Shown here piece by piece: positions 55,532-64,000 of a stretch of 64,000 nucleotides of DNA (the first letter of the stretch is position 1; each line of letters starts with the position of its first letter). Location of the stretch: the NCBI RefSeq assembly GCF_000218685.1, contig NW_006763296.1, positions 238,715-302,714 of the forward strand, read 5' to 3'. A model generated the notes under the pieces. The model was not told where the DNA came from. It made no database searches and worked only from the letters and a program-made list of their open reading frames with translations. A program made the translations under genes and the position numbers. Source of the DNA: Serpula lacrymans var. lacrymans S7.9 (lineage: Eukaryota > Basidiomycota > Agaricomycetes > Boletales > Serpulaceae).

Positions 55532-57253
55532 ATGAAGCTCTTTGCACTGCTTATCTTCACCGTTTTCGCCATAACGTTGACTCTGTCATTAAAGTACATA
55601 TTGAATCCCGATAGAGAGCCTTTGCCATGGCAAGCTTATTGCTCGATCCCTTCTTCAACGACTACTCCTCCAATGTATCGCTCAGCGTCACCATACCCGT
55701 ATCTGGATCTAAGTTCGAACGCGTCGTCCGTATTTCTCCCTCATGACCTGGACTGTCTACCTCCAACAGGCATATTTTTAGGCGTGTTCTCCATGGACAC
55801 TTCCTTTGAGCGAAGGATGCTCATACGTACTACATGGGCCAGTCATCCACGAAGTCGCAACGGTGCGGGCGATGGAGACCAAGGTTTAGGCACCTCCCGG
55901 ACTGTGGTTCGCTTTATTATCGGTAGGCCTCGTAAAGACTGGGAGCGAAGGATTCAGACAGAAATAGAGCGTGAGTAGACTACATCATTCGGGCGGTTTC
56001 CTTTTGGATCAAAATGACACTATTCTGTGCAGTGTACCATGATATCGTTATCCTCCCCATTACAGAGAACATGAACTCTGGAAAAACTCATTCATACTTT
56101 ACATGGGCGGCTTCTAGTGCCTGGGTTCCTCCCAACTACTTTAATAGGACTGTCTCTCGCCAATTCTCGTACTCCAATGCCACATCTCCCGAGCCCCTCC
56201 TAGCCCATCACGATCCCGCTGCAGCTTGGGAGCATCGCTCCTCTGGCCAATCAAAACCATGGGTGCGGCCAGATTATGTAGCGAAGGTCGACGACGACGC
56301 ATTTGTTATGCTTGCCGAGCTTGAATCGCGCCTTCGGCTTGAGCTTTATTCTGAAACTCAAAAGCCATATGGGGCCAAAGGTTTAGAGGCTGGAGTGAAT
56401 GTGACTGCTATACCTACACACTCTTCTTCAGATGGCATCATCGGAGATGCCTTGTCACATACAGGATGCTCCCCACTCTCTGCTCAGTCTCGAGACCCTT
56501 TAGTCTATTGGGGTTACTTGGTAAAAGAACGGTTTATGGCAGGGGAACTATATGCCCTCACCTGGAGTTTGACTGAATGGGTATCAGTTACCCCGGCTGT
56601 CAAAGCACTGAGCAAGGGCGCAGAAGACAAACAAACTGCAAAATGGATGGCCCTCCATCCGCGTTCAAATGAAATTCGATGGTCGAGCGAGCGCTGTTGG
56701 ATATACGATCATCCTCGTTCGGGTACTGTGTAAGACGAGCATTGTTTAGCATTGAAAATTTTACAATTTTTTGAATTATTCATTTCTTCTCCTACAGGTA
56801 CTCCCATGGCTTTTTGTTCCCTTCTGAGGTTACACGTATCCGTCAACGGGTATTGTCTTATATTGCTGGCGCAAGTTCCACATTGCCACTCAATGTGCCG
56901 ATACCAACGGAATGGTCTCTGTCGAGCGTTTCGACTTTTGGCGTGCGATATTCTCCTCCACTCTCAGACATGTCATTGTTAGAAAGTGTTGAGGCCCTTG
57001 TTGAAGGAAGCCACATGTCCAGAATACGAGAAGGTATGAATTTTCTTGGATAGAGCAGAAAACATTCTGACGCCATGACATAGATAGCACCACGGAAGCC
57101 GAAATTGCCTGGAGTCGTCGGGAGAGTCGAAACATACGATACGAAAATAAACGTGTGGGCGGTACGGTTGTCGTACATTTCGTCAAGAAGCATATGTGGT
57201 TCTTGGAGACAGCTCTGGCTATGTTGGATGACGAAAATTACTCTGACAAATAG
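55532..57253 (+). CDS. GT31-like glycosyltransferase, type II membrane protein
   Basis: Probably transfers galactose or N-acetylglucosamine in the Golgi lumen. The start at 55532 gives a short cytosolic end and a signal anchor (MKLFALLIFTVFAITLTLSL). A luminal stem is followed by family 31 features: RRMLIRTTWASHPRS (the RxxxRxTW type motif), a strand VRFIIGRP, the segment ENMNSGKTHSYFTWA, and YVAKVDDDAFVML with the DxD-type metal motif. A second part after a short intron reads YSHGFLFPSEVTRIRQRVLS. Four exons. The end is MLDDENYSDK at 57253. The assignment to the beta-1,3-galactosyltransferase clan rests on these motifs; donor and acceptor are unknown. Confidence 0.78.
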
Positions 57254-58325
57254 ACTGAATGTTGGCTAAAGAAAGCTACCTTAATGTCGGCATAGACGAA
57301 TCCTCAGGCCAGTCCGATTGCACAGCCCCAGCTATTCCCATATTAGAATGAACTCCTACTAGTAGGTTGGGGCGCGCTGATAAGAAAAGGCAATGCTTGA
57401 ATGCTGCAATGCTGCCAACCCATGATGTGACTGAGTCATCGGGCATGGCGGTCACTTAGAGCCCTTCACTCGAGAATGCTGGATTTTCCTTCATGGGTAG
57501 ATACTACTCATTTCATATACACTCTCATCGTAGCCATAGAACACGCAAATCGATCTTATAGCGTTAGATTTTGCGCCCATCAAGTCAGGGGTACTTGTTG
57601 CGTGGCTAACGGCTCGCAGGTATCGGTGGTATGATTGGGGGGAAATAAATGTTAAACATTATAGAGATTCCCGGTTTCGGGGCGGTCTGAAGATGGATTA
57701 ACCGATAAAAATACGTAAGGTCACGATATAGGAAACTAAAAATATCAGATGAAAGTAGATTTGAACAAAGACTGACGTGTTTGATCATAGCTAGAGAGAT
57801 TTTTGAACATTGCGTACATGCGAATGAATTTATCCTACACTCTGTTCTTCAATAAGCTTTGATACGCAACGTCACCTTACTGGAGCTTAGACACGCAGAA
57901 TTTCATCATTAGAAATTGAAGAGGAAGTGGGTGGTGATGACCTACCCTGCCAGTGCTCATACAGATGAGTGATTAACAGCATCAGTTAAGGGGCACGTAC
58001 TTGAACAAGAATTTAGTTTGTGACGAATTTCGTGCGTTTGCGCAATTTGGGCCTTCGAATTCAGAGGTGGTAACCAATGGAATGGAAATAAGGGGTAGCA
58101 ACTCCGTTGATCGTCCAGCTCAGGGATCAGAAGAGCGTATGTGGAAAGTATAAATTTGGAAAAGGAGCATTGCCCCCCCACAGGGGTCGAAACCCTATTT
58201 ACAATCAGTTGAATGGGTCAATAATCCAATACCTCACTACCTTCCTTAGTATACAAGGATATCATCCAACAGGTAAAATATGTAAGACATACCATACACC
58301 ACTTCCAATTACTACGACGTGATTG
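57254..58325. other. Intergenic region without a convincing gene
   Basis: About 1.07 kb between the glycosyltransferase and the third alcohol dehydrogenase, both 3' ends. Only short chance frames were seen. A CCCACAGGGGTCGAAACCC stretch at 58179 resembles a tRNA T-arm but has no cloverleaf around it. Confidence 0.4.
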
Positions 58326-59447
58326 TTATGCTCCCTCAGCGACTAGCACGACCCTATACCTAATCTCCCCTTTATGAAGCTTCTGCATTGCTTCCTCGAT
58401 GCCTTCAATGTTCAAGGGGAATACTTGGTTGATAGGTTTGATGTTGTGAAATGCAGCAAAGTTCAGCATCTTGATGTGCGCGCCCCGTGAAGCGGACATA
58501 CAGCCTTGTATGGTCAACCCATTCATCAAGAGCGGCATATAGGGTACAGTGAGATCTTTCAGTGATATCGATAGCGGGTATATAGCGGCTCTGGGCGCCA
58601 GCACGGGTAGATATCTAATTATATGCGCAACGCTTATGATCAGCACTATACTAGCGGCTCATTGAATACACGTACAATGACCAGTCTGGCTGTTCACTTG
58701 TAGTAACAATAAGATGCTTCAATTTTGGCCCGATGTAAAGCGTCTTGGTGTCCTTAGTCGGGTAGAACTCTGTGGCTCCCAGATCCATCGCCTCCTTCCT
58801 CTTATTCTCCGTGCTAGAGAAGACCACTACCTGGCATCCCATCTTGGCTGCGAATTGGATTGCAAGGTGCCCAAGGCCACCGATGCCGACAATACCGATG
58901 CGGTCAGTTGGAGATACACTATGAAGATGGAAGACATTATAGACGGTTGACCCAGCGCACATAAGGGGGGCTGCATCCGCTGATGACATAGATTCTGGAA
59001 TATGGAAGAGGGATTTGGCAGGCCACACCGCGTGTGTAGAAAAAGAGCCCTGGTCTAATGATGCGCTACCAAATATTTGTCGGTCGGGACAGTACATTTC
59101 GTGACTACCGAGGCACTCGTCACAGTATCCGCAGGAACCATGTTCGTATCCCCAGCCAACGCGGTCGCCCCTGTAATTACACGAATGAGTGGTCTGGTCA
59201 GCATATAGCTAAGAGAATAACTCACACTTTCATCGATTTCACGTCGGTACCGATCTCTTGAACCAAGCCTACACCTTCATGGCCAAGGGCCACATCGAAC
59301 GTCCTGTAATGCAAGTCCGTACCGCATAAACCTGAGTGGGTTACTCTCACGAGAACGTCGTCAGGTTTAAGACTATCTCGATGAGTGGTTGCTTTGACAA
59401 TACGACCATCTTCCGAGCCTTTGTAGACAGTGAAGTCGAGTCCCATG
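58326..59447 (-). CDS. Zinc-type alcohol dehydrogenase, CAD-like, paralogue 3
   Basis: Leftward from ATG 59447 (MGLDFTVYKGSEDGRIVKAT); an upstream in-frame ATG would precede the TATA region and is rejected. Zinc and cofactor motifs are intact: GLCGTDLHYR, LGHEGVG, CGYCDECLGSHEMYC, APLMCAGSTVY and VGIGGLGHLAIQFA. It ends RYRVVLVAEGA. Intron positions match paralogues 1 and 2. It is closer to paralogue 1 than to paralogue 2 by eye, including the structural zinc lobe. Confidence 0.9.
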
Positions 59448-59505
59448 GTTTTGTCGGTGCTCACGTTAAGAAATGGGAAATGGTAGACGAGAAGGAACGA
59501 TAGAG

Positions 59506-59512
59506 TATATAT
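59506..59512 (-). promoter_or_regulatory. TATA box of alcohol dehydrogenase 3
   Basis: ATATATA on the minus strand, about 60 nt before ATG 59447. Confidence 0.5.
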
Positions 59513-59886
59513 AGTCCCGGACCCTGCCCCAGTATCATTTGACGATAGAGCTAAGCCATGATGTTGAAGCATAAACGCCCAGTGGAAGGCCCATGACCTC
59601 TCTGCTAAGTTTCACCTTTCCCCTTCAATCTTCAGATGATTGTAGAAAGGAACTCGGAAAAGAGTTGGTCGGCATCAATCGTGATCACCGCACCGAGCTC
59701 ACCGGGTGCATCATCACGTGGCCTTCTGTCCGCGTCATGGCTTTGCCAGCGCTCTTGCCCGGAATATAGTTGATGATCTTCTTATCAGTGTCATGACAAA
59801 TAGTACAACTTGATTATTTTGACAACACTTGCAACAACATGAAATAAATACGTATTGCGAAGTCAATCCACGATAGCAACATTCTC

Positions 59887-61158
59887 TCAAGGGCAGAAAG
59901 TGACGGTGTAAGAGGCAGCCTTGCCAGCATCGCAAGTCCAGAGAGCAGTGCCGCTCGCCTCGTCGTAAGCATAGCAGTACGAGTTGGGGCAGGCGTTCTC
60001 TGACGTGATGAAAAAAAGAAAATGTAAGCACATATCTTTGTACACGTGGAAAGATACGCACTGAAGTAAGAGTAGTCAGTAACTCCGGAAGAGGGGCAAG
60101 TAGCCTGGGTGGCATGAGAACCGCTGCAGCAGTTGGCAGAGTCGGCTGGTTAGGAGTCCAGTCACGCATCAGCCGTGTGAATTATAAGGACTGGGTGAAA
60201 TCAACATACTGGGGTTGCCGTCAAGGTTGGCGAAGCAAGCACTCTTGCATCCCTCGTTGCCAGAGGCTCCAGAAGGTCCTTGGAGCTCAGCAGGGCCTAT
60301 ATGTCCACGCAAAGAAAAGAAAAACGCGTTCAGCAAAAGCAAAAGCTAGATCCAGAGAAACACATGTACTTACAGTTGGCGTTCAAGTCAACTGGGCAGT
60401 CAGCAGTGCTGCATCCCTGGTCGTTGGTGATGGCAACGGGGATGTTGAAACCATCGACTAGGGAAACGTCGTAGAAGTCCTGGTTTCCGCTGGCGGCCAA
60501 GGTGAACTCGGCGAGGGTAGCGGGGGGAGTTCCCTGTGTCAATTCAATTCGTTAAAGAGTGTGTGGTGGAGAGAACAGGGGAGTGAAGGCTTACGGGTTG
60601 AGTGCAGACGATACCACCAGCACAGTTACCAGTGACACAGGTGCCGCTGGCGTCGCAGTCACGGCGACCCTAAGATGAACTGATTAGTGACTTTGGGCCA
60701 GTGAGGATGGTATATGGACATACCCAGATTCGTCCAGCAGTCCAGTTGTCGGGAACCTGCAAAGTAAGATCACGGTGAGTGAATAACGATGAGCATTGGC
60801 AGGAAACATCAGCGCACATCGAAGGTGACGGTGTCACCAGTGTTCGCCTGCCAGCTATAGAAGTTCATCAGTTTCGAATGAATGTCCTCAAAAAGAGGAA
60901 TAGCGTACCCAGTGGTTTGGCTGGGCGCAGTTCCGGAGCCAGTGTAGATCTAACGAAAATAAGTAACGAGGACTTCATTACAGGGAGTCTGGAGACATAC
61001 AGCAGGCCTGTCACATAAGTGTAAGTGAACTGGATACGACGATAAGAAATAAAAACAACTCACCAGACGGTGTATGAGCACTTGTTAGTGACCGTAATGG
61101 AACGGGCCGAAGCACCAGCAACGAGAGCGAGGGAAGAGGCGGCGAGAGCGAACTTCAT
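59887..61158 (-). CDS. Thaumatin-like secreted protein, left copy
   Basis: Thaumatin-like proteins are small disulfide-rich secreted proteins; some fungal members cleave beta-1,3-glucans. Start ATG 61158 gives a signal peptide ([18 protein letters not shown]) and the mature start [14 protein letters not shown]. Further exons contain [93 protein letters not shown] and VTFCP. The Cys content fits a full set of disulfides. About eight introns, one bordering a 7-nt exon at 61001-61007. The protein appears identical to the right copy. Confidence 0.93.
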
Positions 61159-61225
61159 GTTTGTGATAGACAAGCTGGATATAATTCAGGAGTGCAAGAT
61201 GTAGAACATATGTCCCACTAGTGAG

Positions 61226-61233
61226 CTTTATAT
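61226..61233 (-). promoter_or_regulatory. TATA box of the left thaumatin-like gene
   Basis: ATATAAAG on the minus strand, at the very inner end of the inverted repeat, about 70 nt before the start codon. Confidence 0.6.
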
Positions 61234-62346
61234 GTCCAGCAAGCTAACTTCCTGGGGGTGCGCGTTCATCATATGACAGACTTGGTAACGAGTTGACTTC
61301 GTAGCGAGAGAAAAGTGCTGTGGAGTGATATTGATCTATGACATAAGTGCAGCGCCGTTGTGGGGTAAAACTTTCGCGTCTGGCACGAGGGTACTGGACA
61401 GCCAAGAGTACTCGACTTGCCAGGAATGTCGAATGCTTCAAGTTCGCAAGAGTCTTTGTCCTGTTTCAAAGCTTCCTAGTTCCTGTTCCAACATTGAATC
61501 CAGAAGAAACGCTGTAGACTAGATTACGAAGGGCTCATAAAAAGCCTGAGGTAGTAATAAACTGAGAGTACAGATAGGACCATTAGCTGCCGCGGCGTGA
61601 ACTTGAAGCGCTACCAAATTAGGTAACCGTGGGATCGCCTACGACCAGCACAGCATCAAATCATGGCAGGATCCGGTAACTTGCTCTGTACACCCATGAT
61701 TCTCATTTTGAGTTCGAAGTCATTCTTTTTTACATGGCCACGACTTGGATTTGCGTTTCGTCAAGGCTGACCCAATTGATTGTATATGGAAAACAACACT
61801 AATTGGTTTGTGCTCCCATGTCAAGTCAAATCTCGTAGCAGATTGAGAGCCGAAACATTTACCTCAGCATCAGCTCTATTAACTGGGTCGGAATAGCGGC
61901 TGTAGAGAAAACTATTGCTTGGCCGCACCGACGAAAGACACGCGGAAAGATCCTAAGCCAAAACGACAAAACATCATCGCATGCTTGCTCTTTTTGTTCC
62001 TGATTTAAACGACGAGGAAGTTGACTTTTATGGAAATTAGAATCCTTCGTCTAATTTGTGCGGCTCCAAATACACGTTGCGTCTAGTTCCTTGGCAGATC
62101 CTTTCACATTTCTCGGTCGCGGATACGAACGGACCCTCTGATACTACTACATATGGTCTGACCAAGTTTTGAACATTCTTCGCCAAACTCTGCGCTATCT
62201 TGGCTTGGCTGCTGTTGTACCCTCGTGCTATGAGAAAGAACCCCGCAACGACTGCTACACTGATGTCATAATTGCTTTGCTCAGGCAACGAATCAATCTG
62301 TCGTATCACGGCCGCTATGTTACTGCAAGGAATCATGCTGTTGGGT
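61234..62346. other. Unique spacer between thaumatin-like genes
   Basis: About 1.1 kb of non-palindromic sequence between the two inverted arms. It must contain the upstream control of both genes. A 99-codon leftward frame (62336-62037) has no known domain and is doubtful. Confidence 0.5.
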
Positions 62347-62354
62347 ATATAAAG
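62347..62354 (+). promoter_or_regulatory. TATA box of the right thaumatin-like gene
   Basis: ATATAAAG (preceded by GGGT) at the inner end of the right arm, mirror of 61226-61233. Confidence 0.6.
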
Positions 62355-62421
62355 CTCACTAGTGGGACATATGTTCTACATCTTGCACTCCTGAATTATA
62401 TCCAGCTTGTCTATCACAAAC

Positions 62422-63693
62422 ATGAAGTTCGCTCTCGCCGCCTCTTCCCTCGCTCTCGTTGCTGGTGCTTCGGCCCGTTCCATTACGGTCACTAACAAGT
62501 GCTCATACACCGTCTGGTGAGTTGTTTTTATTTCTTATCGTCGTATCCAGTTCACTTACACTTATGTGACAGGCCTGCTGTATGTCTCCAGACTCCCTGT
62601 AATGAAGTCCTCGTTACTTATTTTCGTTAGATCTACACTGGCTCCGGAACTGCGCCCAGCCAAACCACTGGGTACGCTATTCCTCTTTTTAAGGACATTC
62701 ATTCGAAACTGATGAACTTCTATAGCTGGCAGGCGAACACTGGTGACACCGTCACCTTCGATGTGCGCTGATGTTTCCTGCCAATGCTCATCGTTATTCA
62801 CTCACCGTGATCTTACTTTGCAGGTTCCCGACAACTGGACTGCTGGACGAATCTGGGTATGTCCATATACCATCCTCACTGGCCCAAAGTCACTAATCAG
62901 TTCATCTTAGGGTCGCCGTGACTGCGACGCCAGCGGCACCTGTGTCACTGGTAACTGTGCTGGTGGTATCGTCTGCACTCAACCCGTAAGCCTTCACTCC
63001 CCTGTTCTCTCCACCACACACTCTTTAACGAATTGAATTGACACAGGGAACTCCCCCCGCTACCCTCGCCGAGTTCACCTTGGCCGCCAGCGGAAACCAG
63101 GACTTCTACGACGTTTCCCTAGTCGATGGTTTCAACATCCCCGTTGCCATCACCAACGACCAGGGATGCAGCACTGCTGACTGCCCAGTTGACTTGAACG
63201 CCAACTGTAAGTACATGTGTTTCTCTGGATCTAGCTTTTGCTTTTGCTGAACGCGTTTTTCTTTTCTTTGCGTGGACATATAGGCCCTGCTGAGCTCCAA
63301 GGACCTTCTGGAGCCTCTGGCAACGAGGGATGCAAGAGTGCTTGCTTCGCCAACCTTGACGGCAACCCCAGTATGTTGATTTCACCCAGTCCTTATTATT
63401 CACTCGGCTGATGCGTGACTGGACTCCTAACCAGCCGACTCTGCCAACTGCTGCAGCGGTTCTCATGCCACCCAGGCTACTTGCCCCTCTTCCGGAGTTA
63501 CTGACTACTCTTACTTCAGTGCGTATCTTTCCACGTGTACAAAGATATGTGCTTACATTTTCTTTTCTTCATGACGTCAGAGAACGCCTGCCCCAACTCG
63601 TACTGCTATGCTTACGACGAGGCGAGCGGCACTGCTCTCTGGACTTGCGATGCTGGCAAGGCTGCCTCTTACACCGTCACTTTCTGCCCTTGA
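62422..63693 (+). CDS. Thaumatin-like secreted protein, right copy
   Basis: Same gene as the left copy in opposite orientation, from ATG 62422 to TGA 63693. Signal peptide, Cys pattern and exon structure are identical. A 7-nt exon (62573-62579) lies between GTGAGT...GACAG and GTATGT...GTTAG introns; it supplies the codons between CSYTVW and IYTGSG. Differences from the left copy seen by eye are in introns (e.g. near 63400 and 63572) and the 3' UTR. Head-to-head arrangement with about 1.26 kb between start codons. Confidence 0.93.
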
Positions 63694-63775
63694 GAGAGTG
63701 TTGCCGTTGTGGATTGACTTCGCAATACGTATTTATTTCATGTTGTTGCAAGTGTTGTCAAAATAATCAAGTTGT

Positions 63776-64000
63776 TGTATATTTCATGATTCGACAGTGT
63801 GATACCTTCTGTGAAATGCCCGTCAGTATATAGCATGACTCTTGTGTTTCCTAGCTTGATTGTCACAGCGACATCACTGGGATGAGATATATGTATTACT
63901 CTAGCTTCATGTGCGACAGGAGGGCTAAATCTTAACGCCAACTGTCTTCATCTCAGAGCTGTGATAGTGGAAACAGAAGGCGTAATCATGCATCAAACAG
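63776..64000. other. Sequence beyond the right arm
   Basis: Single-copy sequence to the window end. No gene was recognised. Confidence 0.35.

Larger units (their letters stand above)
59805..61233 (-). repeat. Inverted repeat, left arm (1,429 nt)
   Basis: Reverse-complement copy of 62347-63775 with no net length difference and only scattered substitutions, mostly in introns and the 3' UTR. The inner limit is at the TATA box and the outer limit about 80 nt after the stop codon. Confidence 0.95.
62347..63775 (+). repeat. Inverted repeat, right arm (1,429 nt)
   Basis: Mirror of 59805-61233 (positions sum to 123580). Confidence 0.95.

Noticed and set aside
58170..58240. tRNA-like T-arm sequence
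   Set aside because: No acceptor, D or anticodon arm can be folded around it.
62037..62336. 99-codon leftward frame between the thaumatin-like genes
   Set aside because: No domain, no splice context, and it overlaps the probable promoter of the right gene.

Overview
The window is nuclear DNA of a basidiomycete fungus, most likely an agaricomycete. The support is short phase-variable GT-AG introns in almost every gene, a fungal-type nitrite reductase fused to a Rieske domain, an 18S rRNA gene of fungal type, Ty1/copia debris, a Crinkler-kinase gene and an expanded CAD-like alcohol dehydrogenase family. Housekeeping genes are tightly packed and alternate with repeat-rich accessory blocks.

Layout. 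1-12.8 kb is ordinary gene space: nitrite reductase (5' end outside the window), a PARP-like ADP-ribosyltransferase, a C2H2 zinc-finger protein, COQ4 and an initiator tRNA-Met. 13.0-18.4 kb is a repeat block: a RecQ-like helicase fragment, a tRNA-derived SINE-like piece, a copia element without protease or reverse transcriptase, and a dispersed repeat here called R1 (copy A). 18.56-26.05 kb is an 18S rRNA gene split by a 5.4-kb insert. 26.4-30.7 kb holds a broken Crinkler-kinase gene and an atypical kinase-like protein. 31-46.5 kb is conserved gene space: CCT5, PP2A catalytic subunit, a SUN-domain protein, proline iminopeptidase, a Sec14-like protein and two alcohol dehydrogenases. 46.5-55.3 kb is a second repeat block with R1 copies B and C, LTR-like pieces, a foldback element and an 894-nt assembly gap. 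55.5-64 kb carries a GT31-like glycosyltransferase, a third alcohol dehydrogenase and two thaumatin-like genes on a near-perfect 1,429-nt inverted repeat.

The most remarkable object is the insert in the 18S gene (19935-25334). It has the layout of a geminivirus-like circular ssDNA (CRESS-DNA) virus. A rightward, intron-containing Rep gene carries rolling-circle and superfamily 3 helicase motifs. A large intergenic region has a 13-bp-stem hairpin with a nonanucleotide-like loop, iteron-like GGTAGA repeats and TATA boxes facing both ways. Two leftward genes follow, the second with an arginine-rich N-terminus like a capsid protein. Rep is broken by an in-frame stop, so the copy looks endogenous and decaying. 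A 284-nt stretch of 18S flanks the insert as a direct repeat. This is what a single crossover would leave if a circle that already carried a piece of 18S had recombined with the chromosomal gene.

The host genes do not form an evident operon-like pathway. Local relations that can be read are divergent pairs (zinc finger/COQ4, CCT5/PP2A, proline iminopeptidase/Sec14, two alcohol dehydrogenases, two thaumatin-like genes) and paralogue clusters.
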